A stretch of 10,187 nucleotides of DNA from SFFI01 sp964398655 (GTDB taxonomy: Bacteria > Bacillota > Clostridia > Saccharofermentanales > DTU023): the NCBI GenBank assembly GCA_964398655.1, contig CAYNNG010000033.1, positions 1 to 10,187 of the forward strand, given 5' to 3'. Of the stretch, positions 1-4,951 are shown piece after piece. The notes below the pieces were generated by a model that searched no databases, was not told where the DNA came from, and was given only the letters and a program-made list of their open reading frames with translations. The stretch's first letter is position 1, and each line of letters starts with the position of its first letter. Made by a program: the position numbers and the translations under genes.

Positions 1-53
1 CAACTTCGCGTACAAGTGCCTCTTTGGCGCATGCGTAGAGCAGAGCCTGCCGC

Positions 54-293
54 CTACAAATCCAACTCATACCGCCCCGCGTACAAAATATCCGGACGCT
101 TTAAGAGAGCCCCTAAGGCTTCCTCTTCATCCAGGCGCGACATCCAGGCGAGGCCGCAGGAGGCGGAAATGGCCCTGGGCACAGGGATTAGGCGGCCCTT
201 GAGACCTGCCTGGTGGCCCTGGTCTTCAAAGTACATCGCGTCGGTGGTGGTATTAAAGGTTAGGACGATTGCTGGGAATTTTTCTAGTGCCAT
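54..293 (-). CDS. DUF3343 family protein (putative Se/S carrier-like)
   Basis: A 79-residue protein matching the small DUF3343 family. What is seen: an N-terminal strand followed by a TTDAM motif (about residues 16-20), then RLIPVPRAISASCGLAW (about 34-50), which holds the family's single conserved cysteine in an S-x-S-C-G-L-A context. DUF3343 proteins are short and are often encoded next to yedF, selD or selenium-dependent enzymes; a role as a sulfur or selenium carrier has been proposed but is not proven. It lies 238 bp downstream of yedF on the same strand. The ATG is the only usable start, because an in-frame stop lies 18 bases upstream. A GAGG-like ribosome site precedes it at a rather long distance, so translation may be weak or depend on leader structure. 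Family call is confident; function is inferred. Confidence 0.82.
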   Translation of the reverse strand: MALEKFPAIVLTFNTTTDAMYFEDQGHQAGLKGRLIPVPRAISASCGLAWMSRLDEEEALGALLKRPDILYAGRYELDL

Positions 294-360
294 GCGCGCA
301 GGTTTCCTCTAAAGAGTTAGTTGCTTAGCTTTTGGGTTTAGCAGGTCAGCGGGCTTCTTG

Positions 361-424
361 GCTAAGCTTTGCCAGAAGCATAATCTGACGAATTATGCTC
401 TAAGCTAAGCTCAATAAGCTTAGC
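361..424 (-). repeat. Nested inverted repeats in the yedF-DUF3343 gap
   Basis: The 238-bp gap between yedF and the DUF3343 gene contains nested perfect inverted repeats. An outer 9-bp pair is gctaagctt at 361-369 with aagcttagc at 416-424. Inside it is an 8-bp hairpin, agcataat at 377-384 with attatgct at 392-399 and a 7-nt loop. A third pair, ctaagct at 405-411 with agcttag at 417-423, competes with the outer stem. In the mRNA these would lie 70-130 nt ahead of the DUF3343 start. No U run follows, so this is not an obvious intrinsic terminator. It could be a leader structure, an mRNA-processing site or a dispersed palindromic element. Confidence 0.5.
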
Positions 425-454
425 GCAAAGGGTGACCGTGAGGCCACCCTTTGC
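425..454 (-). terminator. Stem-loop downstream of yedF, possible terminator
   Basis: A perfect 10-bp stem, gcaaagggtg at 425-434 with caccctttgc at 445-454 and a 10-nt loop, lies about 80 bp beyond the yedF stop. It is the strongest hairpin in this gap. Neither strand has a convincing U run after it, so it may be a weak or factor-dependent terminator, a 3'-end stabiliser, or simply a structured repeat. It directly abuts the nested repeats at 361-424. Confidence 0.4.
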
Positions 455-460
455 CATATT

Positions 461-503
461 TCGAGTTATCTAGTCTGCCTTCAAGTTATCTAATCTGCCT
501 TCA
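461..503. repeat. Two-copy 20-bp tandem repeat after yedF
   Basis: Units at 461-480 and 481-500 agree at 18 of 20 positions, and the first bases of a third copy follow (501-503). The array lies between the yedF 3'-end duplication and the stem-loop at 425-454. Its units contain TAG or TAA-like triplets on both strands. It is noncoding and looks like a local duplication. Confidence 0.8.
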
Positions 504-504
504 G

Positions 505-556
505 CCTAGGACTTGATCAGGTGGCCAGAGCTTAGGGCTTGATCAGGTGGCCAGAC
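505..556 (-). repeat. 26-bp tandem duplication of the yedF 3' end
   Basis: Bases 531-556, which encode the last residues of YedF and its TAA stop, are repeated immediately downstream at 505-530 with 23 of 26 positions identical. The core cttgatcaggtggccaga is identical in both copies (512-529 and 538-555). The downstream copy has TAG where the gene has TAA. It lies outside the reading frame's end, so it is a duplicated, untranslated gene tail. Confidence 0.88.
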
Positions 557-1131
557 TTGAGCTGCATTTCCAGGATGTCGTACATGTTAGAAACTTCACC
601 CACTTGGAGCTGGTCTTCCAGGCCCAGGTGTTTGAGGCAGGTGCCGCAGGAGAAGATTTCTAGGCCGGCCTGGCTCAGGCGTTTCAGGTCTTCCAGCACG
701 GGTGAGCCGGCGGTGGTCAGCTTGACACCATAGTTGTAGAAAATCAGGCGGTCCGGCAGAGGATCCATCTGGGTAATGGAGAAGACAAAGGCCTTCATGA
801 GGATGTGGCCGAGTTCGTCATCTCCTCTGCCCATGCAGTCGGATGAGAAGACCACGGTTGTGGGACCGGCGGCGGGAGCGGAAGCCTCTGTCTCGGCTTG
901 CGCTTTGCCCTTCTGGATATGCACAACAAAGTTCTCGCCCAGGGGCTCGGTTTCTACCACGAAACCTTGGTTCTTGGCCATGCGGGTGAGGTTTTGCACT
1001 TGGGTATTGCCATCTACAGAAACATCGACCCAGCTACCTTCGTCCACTGCGGCCAGGGCCTTTTTGGCTTCGATTACCGGGAGTGGGCATTCGAGGCCCA
1101 GGCAATTGACTGCTTTACGTACTTCAGACAT
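532..1131 (-). CDS. yedF: Selenium metabolism protein YedF
   Basis: A 199-residue two-domain protein. Residues 1-75 form a TusA/SirA-like domain with the hallmark E-C-P-L-P motif; its cysteine (C15) is the expected persulfide or perselenide carrier residue. After an Ala/Glu-rich linker (about 76-92), the C-terminal DsrE/F-like half carries SSDCMGRGDDELG (about 96-108) and a C-G-T-C-L motif (C162, C165). This architecture and length match the YedF family found in selenium-using bacteria, usually near selD; the exact biochemical role is not settled. A GGAGG ribosome site (about 1138-1144, minus) precedes the ATG. Only about 25 bases upstream is a hairpin with a U run that would sit in the yedF leader. 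DUF3343 follows and a rhodanese gene precedes. The gene's 3' end is tandemly duplicated beyond its stop. Confidence 0.93.
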   Translation of the reverse strand: MSEVRKAVNCLGLECPLPVIEAKKALAAVDEGSWVDVSVDGNTQVQNLTRMAKNQGFVVETEPLGENFVVHIQKGKAQAETEASAPAAGPTTVVFSSDCMGRGDDELGHILMKAFVFSITQMDPLPDRLIFYNYGVKLTTAGSPVLEDLKRLSQAGLEIFSCGTCLKHLGLEDQLQVGEVSNMYDILEMQLKSGHLIKP

Positions 1132-1157
1132 GTTTTTCCCTCCAAACTTTTTCTATG

Positions 1158-1184
1158 AAAAAGGCTGTCTCAGCCGAGACAGCC
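1158..1184 (-). terminator. Intrinsic terminator or attenuator ahead of yedF
   Basis: A perfect 8-bp stem (ggctgtct at 1163-1170 with agacagcc at 1177-1184, 6-nt loop) is followed on the minus strand by five U (1162-1158). It has the form of a Rho-independent terminator for the rhodanese transcript. The yedF ribosome binding site begins about 15 bases later, so any yedF mRNA starting upstream must also pass through it. It could therefore act as an attenuator. Confidence 0.72.
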
Positions 1185-1210
1185 CTAGATGCGGAACAGT
1201 CGTCCCTTAC

Positions 1211-1240
1211 ATTATATGCGTTATAGGCAGGTGAAACTAA
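1211..1240 (-). promoter_or_regulatory. Possible yedF promoter (-10 only is clear)
   Basis: On the minus strand a perfect TATAAT lies at 1216-1211. No good -35 is present: the best positions near 1231-1240 match the consensus poorly. If used, transcription would begin near 1203 and give a leader of about 70 nt that includes the hairpin at 1163-1184. Confidence 0.35.
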
Positions 1241-1255
1241 GCTCAAATCAGCTTA
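1237..1255 (-). repeat. Small palindrome overlapping the rhodanese stop codon
   Basis: The stem taagct (1238-1243) with agctta (1250-1255) encloses a 6-nt loop; the right arm contains the TAA stop of the rhodanese gene. The sequence ctaagctcaa at its left edge also occurs in the hairpin at 405-423 downstream of yedF, so the two may be copies of one small palindromic element. Confidence 0.5.
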
Positions 1256-1717
1256 TTGTTCGATATCGTCAGGATAAGCAGCTTCCCAAGCCTTCATGCC
1301 GCCTTCCAGGGTGTAAACCTTGGAGGTGTCATAGCCGATAGCGTCCAGAGCGTTGGTAGCGGCCTGAGCGTAAGATTTGCCGGAGTAGCAGACCAGTACG
1401 ACGGGCTTATCATTGCCTTCAACGGCGCCCTTCATAGTCTCTTCACCTGCAGCGGTGTCACCATTTTTGGCGGCATCCATGTCTTCGCTGACGGCGTTGG
1501 CGATGTGGCCCTTGTCAAAGTCTTCGGCTTTACGTACGTCTAAGATCAGGTAATCATCAGCCTTGGCTTTGAGGTCTTCGACAGAAATGTACTGCATGGC
1601 AACATCGGTCTTTTCTTCCTTATCTGCGGCCTTATTCTCGCCGTTACCACAAGCGGCAACGCTGACCATAATTACAGCAACTAGGAGCAAGGACATAATT
1701 TTCTTGAGATTTTTCAT
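1253..1717 (-). CDS. Rhodanese-domain lipoprotein
   Basis: A 154-residue exported single-domain rhodanese. Residues 1-22 are a lipoprotein signal peptide ending in S-V-A-A-C, with lipidated C23, followed by a charged linker to about 40. The rhodanese fold then shows ISVEDL, LILDVR (58-62), the active-site loop C-Y-S-G-K-S (C110) and the C-terminal GGMKAW (139-144). Rhodaneses transfer sulfane sulfur through a cysteine persulfide; this one would work on the outer face of the membrane. The start at 1717 is chosen because a perfect GGAGG sits 5 nt before it; a further in-frame ATG at 1729 overlaps that ribosome site and is unlikely to be used. A sigma-A-like promoter lies at 1794-1822 and a terminator at 1158-1184. 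It is divergent from the VTT-protein operon; E. coli ynjE, in the parallel cluster, is also an exported rhodanese, though with more domains. Confidence 0.9.
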   Translation of the reverse strand: MKNLKKIMSLLLVAVIMVSVAACGNGENKAADKEEKTDVAMQYISVEDLKAKADDYLILDVRKAEDFDKGHIANAVSEDMDAAKNGDTAAGEETMKGAVEGNDKPVVLVCYSGKSYAQAATNALDAIGYDTSKVYTLEGGMKAWEAAYPDDIEQ

Positions 1718-1722
1718 ATTTT

Positions 1723-1727
1723 CCTCC
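1723..1727 (-). promoter_or_regulatory. Ribosome binding site that fixes the rhodanese start
   Basis: GGAGG on the minus strand lies 5 nt before the ATG at 1717. The alternative upstream ATG (1729-1727) shares a base with this motif and has no ribosome site of its own, so the shorter protein starting MKNLKK is preferred. Confidence 0.85.
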
Positions 1728-1793
1728 ATTTATCGCATTTAGCGATTTTATATAAAAGAATTTAGCAGGCCAATATATGGTTTGCCAAAGAGC

Positions 1794-1822
1794 ATTGTAT
1801 AAAGGATGCGGCAGAAGGTCAA
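1794..1822 (-). promoter_or_regulatory. Sigma-A-type promoter of the rhodanese lipoprotein gene
   Basis: On the minus strand TTGACC (1822-1817, five of six consensus bases) and TACAAT (1799-1794, five of six) are separated by exactly 17 bp. Transcription should start near 1787, giving a leader of about 70 nt to the ATG at 1717. This is the best promoter match I could find in the window. Confidence 0.7.
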
Positions 1823-1889
1823 TGCTAGAATATATAATATTTAATTAACAAAAACGATTATTGAGATAGCCTATTATGATTGTCCTCAT

Positions 1890-1957
1890 CTTGAGTTTCA
1901 AGTTAAAATAAATGCCAGCTTTAAAATAAGCGCCAGCTTGAATTTCAAGTTAAAATA
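1890..1957. repeat. Direct repeats and palindromes in the divergent region
   Basis: Two near-identical 21-bp blocks, 1890-1910 and 1937-1957 (one mismatch), are 47 bp apart. Each begins with a near-palindrome; the second is CTTGAATTTCAAG (1937-1949). Between them, 18-bp units at 1903-1920 and 1921-1938 are tandem copies with two mismatches, both ending in gccagct. The block lies in the AT-rich gap between divergently transcribed genes, so the paired palindromes are candidate regulator sites; they may equally be by-products of local duplication. Confidence 0.6.
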
Positions 1958-1960
1958 TGT

Positions 1961-1977
1961 GCTCACGTGAAGTGAGC
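1961..1977 (+). repeat. Small hairpin in the divergent region
   Basis: Stem gctcac (1961-1966) with gtgagc (1972-1977) and a 5-nt loop. It follows the direct-repeat block and precedes the operator-like repeat at 2029-2065. No U run follows, so it is not a clear terminator. Confidence 0.4.
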
Positions 1978-2028
1978 GTTAATCTAGCGTCAAGCCAGGT
2001 ATGATAACCTAGGGTTAGAAAATAGATC

Positions 2029-2065
2029 TTGGCATCAAACTAGGCGGATTGGCATCAAACTAGGC
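2029..2065. repeat. Perfect 17-bp direct repeat with 20-bp spacing
   Basis: ttggcatcaaactaggc occurs at 2029-2045 and again at 2049-2065, identical over 17 bp with a 3-bp spacer. The 20-bp period is about two helical turns, so two regulator molecules could bind the same face of the DNA. It lies 38-75 bp ahead of the first possible translation start of the rightward operon, where an operator would be expected. No confident promoter could be placed for that operon. Confidence 0.65.
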
Positions 2066-2102
2066 AGAAAAATATCCCTAAAGACTATGTTGCGAGGAGA
2101 AA

Positions 2103-2147
2103 ATGGGTTTAAAACCGGGCTGGGATGAGGTAGAGGCAGATGTTTAG
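2103..2147 (+). CDS. Possible 14-codon leader peptide
   Basis: An ATG at 2103 preceded by a strong GAGGAG site (2094-2099) opens a 14-residue frame (MGLKPGWDEVEADV). Its TAG stop (2145-2147) overlaps the first codons of the VTT-protein gene, whose ATG is at 2140. The ribosome site here is better than that of the VTT gene itself, so ribosomes finishing this peptide could reinitiate (translational coupling). No attenuation-type run of one amino acid is present. It is supported only by the ribosome site and the overlap. Confidence 0.4.
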   Translation: MGLKPGWDEVEADV

Positions 2148-3027
2148 CGAGCAAAGCAAAAAGCAGAAAATACTTAAGCTTGTTCTGCTGCTGGTTTTCC
2201 TGGCAGTCGTCGTACTTATCCTGTCTTTAATTCCCAAACTGTCTCCGCAAACCCTGCGCGATTATTTCCAGGCTAAAGGCTCCGCCGCGGCCATTTACTA
2301 TATCCTGGCCTTTGCTATCCTGCCCGCCTTCTTTTTCCCGGTAGCCCCCTTGGCTGTGGCCTCAGGCCTAGCTTTCAGCTTTTGGCACGGCTTGCTCTAC
2401 ACCATAATAGGAGCCGTCTTGAACTCCACCCTGACCTTCTGGATCTCCCGCAGCTTGGCTCAGGAACGCTTCCACGCCTTAATTATCAAGCACGACAGCA
2501 GAGGTTGGGTCAAAAAATACTTACAGAGCGGACAGACCAAATCTTACTATGTCCTGCTCCTGCTGCGGCTCGTTCCTGCCGTACCCTTCACCCTCTTAAA
2601 CTATGCCTCAGGCCTGGGACAGATCGCCTACAGCCCTTATCTGCTGGCTACTTTGGCAGGCATTCTGCCCGGAACCATGGTCATGGTTAACTTGGGAGAC
2701 AAGGTTCTGGACACGGGCAGCCCTCAGTTCTTTCTCTCACTTGTGCTCATCCTAGCCTTGGTAGCTGTGGGGATACTGGCAGCTAAGCGAATTGCACCTG
2801 ATTTGGATAAGGACGATTTACGGAAAAAGCTGAGGCGCAAGGTGGGTGCCAGTCCGCAGGAGGGCAATCTCGACAAGGCAGGCGCCAGCTCGCCAGCAGA
2901 AAAGCACGGACAGCAAGAGATGGCGGAGCCTGAAGTTGGCCGTCAAGAAGCTGTCAGCCCCGAGGATAACACCGGTTCAAGTGCGGATTCTAGCGCTAAT
3001 CCCGATACAGACGATCAGGAATCATAG
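2140..3027 (+). CDS. TVP38/TMEM64 (VTT-domain) membrane protein 1
   Basis: A 295-residue integral membrane protein of the DedA/VTT superfamily. Hydrophobic segments lie at about 11-32, 50-80, 83-103, 136-160, 165-187 and 197-215. The VTT signatures are FPVAPLAVASGLAF (66-79) followed by the glycine-containing helix up to WISR (101-104), and R-L-V-P-A-V-P-F-T-L-L-N-Y-A-S-G (143-158). Members are thought to act in membrane lipid distribution or small-molecule transport; E. coli YdjX and YdjZ are relatives encoded beside ynjA-F, and some DedA-type proteins have been linked to selenite uptake. Residues about 235-295 form an unusual hydrophilic, acidic, Ser/Pro/Ala-rich tail. The ATG has GAGG 9 nt upstream and overlaps a possible leader peptide. 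It is first of the rightward cluster. Confidence 0.9.
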   Translation: MFSEQSKKQKILKLVLLLVFLAVVVLILSLIPKLSPQTLRDYFQAKGSAAAIYYILAFAILPAFFFPVAPLAVASGLAFSFWHGLLYTIIGAVLNSTLTFWISRSLAQERFHALIIKHDSRGWVKKYLQSGQTKSYYVLLLLRLVPAVPFTLLNYASGLGQIAYSPYLLATLAGILPGTMVMVNLGDKVLDTGSPQFFLSLVLILALVAVGILAAKRIAPDLDKDDLRKKLRRKVGASPQEGNLDKAGASSPAEKHGQQEMAEPEVGRQEAVSPEDNTGSSADSSANPDTDDQES

Positions 3028-3117
3028 CTAATCAAGTGCGCTCGGTATCGCATAATGGATGGCTGGAGTATTGTACTCTTAACTATCATATTCAACCCTG
3101 CTCAGCAGATAAATCAG

Positions 3118-3132
3118 CTGACCCCAGGTCAG
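3118..3132 (+). repeat. Hairpin before the second VTT gene
   Basis: In the 124-bp gap between the two VTT genes, ctgacc (3118-3123) pairs with ggtcag (3127-3132) across a 3-nt loop, ending 8 bases before the ribosome binding site (AAGGA, from 3141). It could affect translation. The rest of the gap shows no convincing promoter and no terminator. Confidence 0.35.
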
Positions 3133-3151
3133 AGCTCAGAAAGGAACACAT

Positions 3152-4015
3152 ATGGAGGAAAAACTTAAGACTTCCGCACAAGAACTTGATCAAAATACAG
3201 ATCACGCGAAAGCCCAAGTACAAGCAGACATAGAAGATACCAAGCAGGCCGCCGGCGTGGCAACACCGGCGTTGGATGCATCGACGTCTAAGCCCGAAAA
3301 AGAGGAGACCTATAAGTTCGGCCGTTACATCGCCCTGGGCCTGATTGCCCTCTTGGTCCTGCTCTACTTTGTCTGGCCCGGCTACCAGAACTTTATGAAG
3401 CAGGCTTGGACCCACCTGTCCTCAGGTGATGTAGACCAGGTTATTGTCATGATTCGGGACTACAAGGAGTGGGCCGCGGTTATCTCCTTTATCCTCATGG
3501 TATTTCAGGCCATCCTAGCCCCTATCCCCGCCTTCTTGATTACCCTGGCCAACGCCGCCATCTTCGGCTGGTGGCAAGGAGCGATCCTGTCCTGGTCCTC
3601 CGCCATGGTCGGGGCCGCCCTCTGTTTCTACATTGCCCGCTTTCTAGGCCGAGAGGTCGTGCAGAAATTTACCGGCAAGGGCGCCCTGGCAGCCGTAGAA
3701 AAATACTTTGAAGATTACGGCGCTAAAACCATCCTGGTGGCCCGCCTCCTGCCCTTCATCTCCTTCGATATCGTGTCCTACCTGGCCGGTCTCACCCCCA
3801 TTAACTTCTGGGCCTTCTTTTTGGCTACTGGCATCGGCCAGCTGCCTGCTACCATTGTCTACTCCTATGTAGGCGGTACCCTGACCGGCGGACCCAAGTA
3901 CATGATGCTGGGCCTCTTGACCCTCTTTGCCCTGGCCATCCTGATCTCCATCGGCAAGAAGATTTACGACAACTATAAAAAAGACCAGGTGGCCGAGCCC
4001 GCCGAGCATAAATAG
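3152..4015 (+). CDS. TVP38/TMEM64 (VTT-domain) membrane protein 2
   Basis: A 287-residue second VTT-family protein, clearly divergent from the first. Residues 1-55 are a hydrophilic, Gln/Glu/Ala-rich N-terminal tail that looks coiled or disordered. Membrane segments follow at about 58-76, 108-139, 143-163, 191-215, 218-241 and 250-268. Family signatures are APIPAFLITLANAAIFGWWQG (123-143), F-Y-I-A-R (159-163) and R-L-L-P-F-I-S-F-D-I-V-S-Y-L-A-G (198-213), the last with the Phe/Asp variant typical of YdjX/YdjZ-type members. Two adjacent VTT genes beside a ynj-type importer match the E. coli arrangement, which suggests that the pair acts together. AAGGA is placed 6 nt before the ATG. Immediately after the TAG stop the gene tail is repeated several times. 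Molecular function is not known. Confidence 0.9.
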   Translation: MEEKLKTSAQELDQNTDHAKAQVQADIEDTKQAAGVATPALDASTSKPEKEETYKFGRYIALGLIALLVLLYFVWPGYQNFMKQAWTHLSSGDVDQVIVMIRDYKEWAAVISFILMVFQAILAPIPAFLITLANAAIFGWWQGAILSWSSAMVGAALCFYIARFLGREVVQKFTGKGALAAVEKYFEDYGAKTILVARLLPFISFDIVSYLAGLTPINFWAFFLATGIGQLPATIVYSYVGGTLTGGPKYMMLGLLTLFALAILISIGKKIYDNYKKDQVAEPAEHK

Positions 4016-4076
4016 GTCGAGCCTAAATAGTTGTCGAGCATACATAGCTGGCGAACAAAAATAGTTGACGAGCTAG
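4001..4076 (+). repeat. Degenerate array copying the gene's 3' end, each unit ending in TAG
   Basis: The last 15 bases of the second VTT gene (gccgagcataaatag, 4001-4015) are followed by related units at 4016-4030 (15 bp), 4031-4047 (17 bp), 4048-4064 (17 bp) and a short 4065-4076. All five end in TAG, and most share a cgagc-n-taaatag core. The first downstream copy differs at two positions and later ones drift further. The array fills the first half of the 119-bp gap before the Fe-S protein gene. Confidence 0.82.
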
Positions 4077-4092
4077 GCCCCTAGCTAAGCCC

Positions 4093-4113
4093 TTGGCCAG
4101 CTAGGCTGGCCAA
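4093..4113 (+). repeat. Strong stem-loop ahead of the Fe-S protein gene
   Basis: Perfect 9-bp arms ttggccagc (4093-4101) and gctggccaa (4105-4113) are separated by only three bases. No U run follows; the downstream bases are A-rich and lead into the AGGAGG site at 4123. It is more likely an mRNA-processing or stabilising structure, or a partial attenuator, than a full terminator, since the genes on both sides appear to belong together. Confidence 0.5.
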
Positions 4114-4134
4114 ACAAAATTAAGGAGGACCAGG

Positions 4135-4950
4135 GTGGCAGCTAAAGCCGCAAAAACTTCCCCGTGGACCAAGGACATGCTGGGAGCAAGACTCCACCAA
4201 AGTCTGTCCTTCTCCCGTCTTTTTACCGCCATACCCCAGGCACCGGTCTTGTTTTGGCCCGGCTGCTCGCTCATGGGCCTGGGTTATCCCATCTTGCATA
4301 AAACCCTGGAGGTCCTGCAGCGGTCGGAACCGGAAATTAAACTGGCCGCCGCCTGCTGCGGGAAGCCCAGCCGGTCCTTGGACCTGCACGCCTACCAGAA
4401 GCGGCGGCAATGGCTGCTCGAGAGCCTAGCGAAAGCCGGCTGCCGGAAAATCTATACGGCCTGCCCCCACTGCACAGAAGACCTGGAAGCCCTGGCGGCC
4501 GACGGGAATTTTATGGTAGCCACAATTTGGCAACCCTTGCGAGAAAAACTCCTGGCCAGCAACTTGGCAAGCCCTCCGCCCAACCTAGTCTTGCACGACC
4601 CCTGCCCTCTGCGGCAGAAACCTGAAGTGCGGGCCGAGGTCCGCCAGCTGCTGAAGGCGGCTGGTTTGACTTGGGAGGAGCCCGCTCACACCGGGGCGGA
4701 GACCATTTGCTGCGGCCAAGTAGAAATGCTGCATGTTCTGAATCCTGCAGCCTCAGAGCAGCTCACCCAGCAAAGGCTCAAGGACTTCGCAACCGACCAA
4801 ACCATTTGCTCTTATTGCCAATCCTGCCTCAACCGCTTCGCGGCTCACGGCTATAAGACGGCTCATGTGCTGGAGGTCCTCTTTGGCCAGGCCCCTAAAA
4901 AGGGCTGGGGCACCCGGTACAAGTTCGTTCGACAGATCAAAGGAGACTAA
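4135..4950 (+). CDS. Two-CCG-domain (cysteine-rich) Fe-S binding protein
   Basis: A 271-residue soluble protein with two tandem cysteine-rich CCG domains, as in HdrB, GlcF C-terminal and related anaerobe redox proteins. Domain 1: C44, C74-C75-G and C110-x-x-C113. Domain 2: C157 (in H-D-P-C), C192-C193-G and C225-x-x-C228, with an extra C231. Spacings fit the CCG consensus (about 30, then about 33). In HdrB such motifs bind unusual noncubane Fe-S clusters that handle disulfides or other sulfur species; no separate ferredoxin-type C-x2-C-x2-C motif is present. The start is GTG, chosen because AGGAGG (4123-4128) sits 6 nt before it; the first ATG, at residue 15, has no such site. It is followed after one base by the phosphatidyltransferase gene. 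It may supply redox chemistry to the pathway, in a place comparable to E. coli ydjY; that is inference. Confidence 0.88.
   Translation: MAAKAAKTSPWTKDMLGARLHQSLSFSRLFTAIPQAPVLFWPGCSLMGLGYPILHKTLEVLQRSEPEIKLAAACCGKPSRSLDLHAYQKRRQWLLESLAKAGCRKIYTACPHCTEDLEALAADGNFMVATIWQPLREKLLASNLASPPPNLVLHDPCPLRQKPEVRAEVRQLLKAAGLTWEEPAHTGAETICCGQVEMLHVLNPAASEQLTQQRLKDFATDQTICSYCQSCLNRFAAHGYKTAHVLEVLFGQAPKKGWGTRYKFVRQIKGD
4939..4945 (+). promoter_or_regulatory. Ribosome binding site fixing the phosphatidyltransferase start
   Basis: AAAGGAG lies 6 nt before the ATG at 4952, inside the last codons of the Fe-S gene. It shows that the protein begins MLDRYARP. The same frame is open back to an ATG at 4865, but that would add 29 residues read through the upstream gene in another frame. 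Confidence 0.85.
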
Positions 4951-4951
4951 A

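Noticed and set aside
1..53. A possible next leftward gene starting with ATG at 32
   Set aside because: Only about ten codons are visible, no ribosome site precedes it, and the residues match no family I recognise. I see nothing else supportable in these bases.
54..1131. Selenocysteine (in-frame TGA) in the selenium-related genes
   Set aside because: Both frames run uninterrupted with ordinary cysteines at the key positions, and no in-frame TGA with a downstream SECIS-like hairpin was seen.
776..1234. A 152-codon plus-strand open frame opposite yedF
   Set aside because: It lies entirely opposite a well recognised gene, has no ribosome site or family features, and its composition is what a reverse complement of yedF would give.
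1860..2100. Promoter for the rightward operon
   Set aside because: TATAAT at 1833 and TATGAT at 2000 exist, but neither has a matching -35 at proper distance, so no promoter is claimed.
4865..4951. An upstream ATG giving the phosphatidyltransferase 29 more residues
   Set aside because: It would be read through the Fe-S gene in another frame without a ribosome site; the ATG at 4952 has a well placed AAAGGAG.
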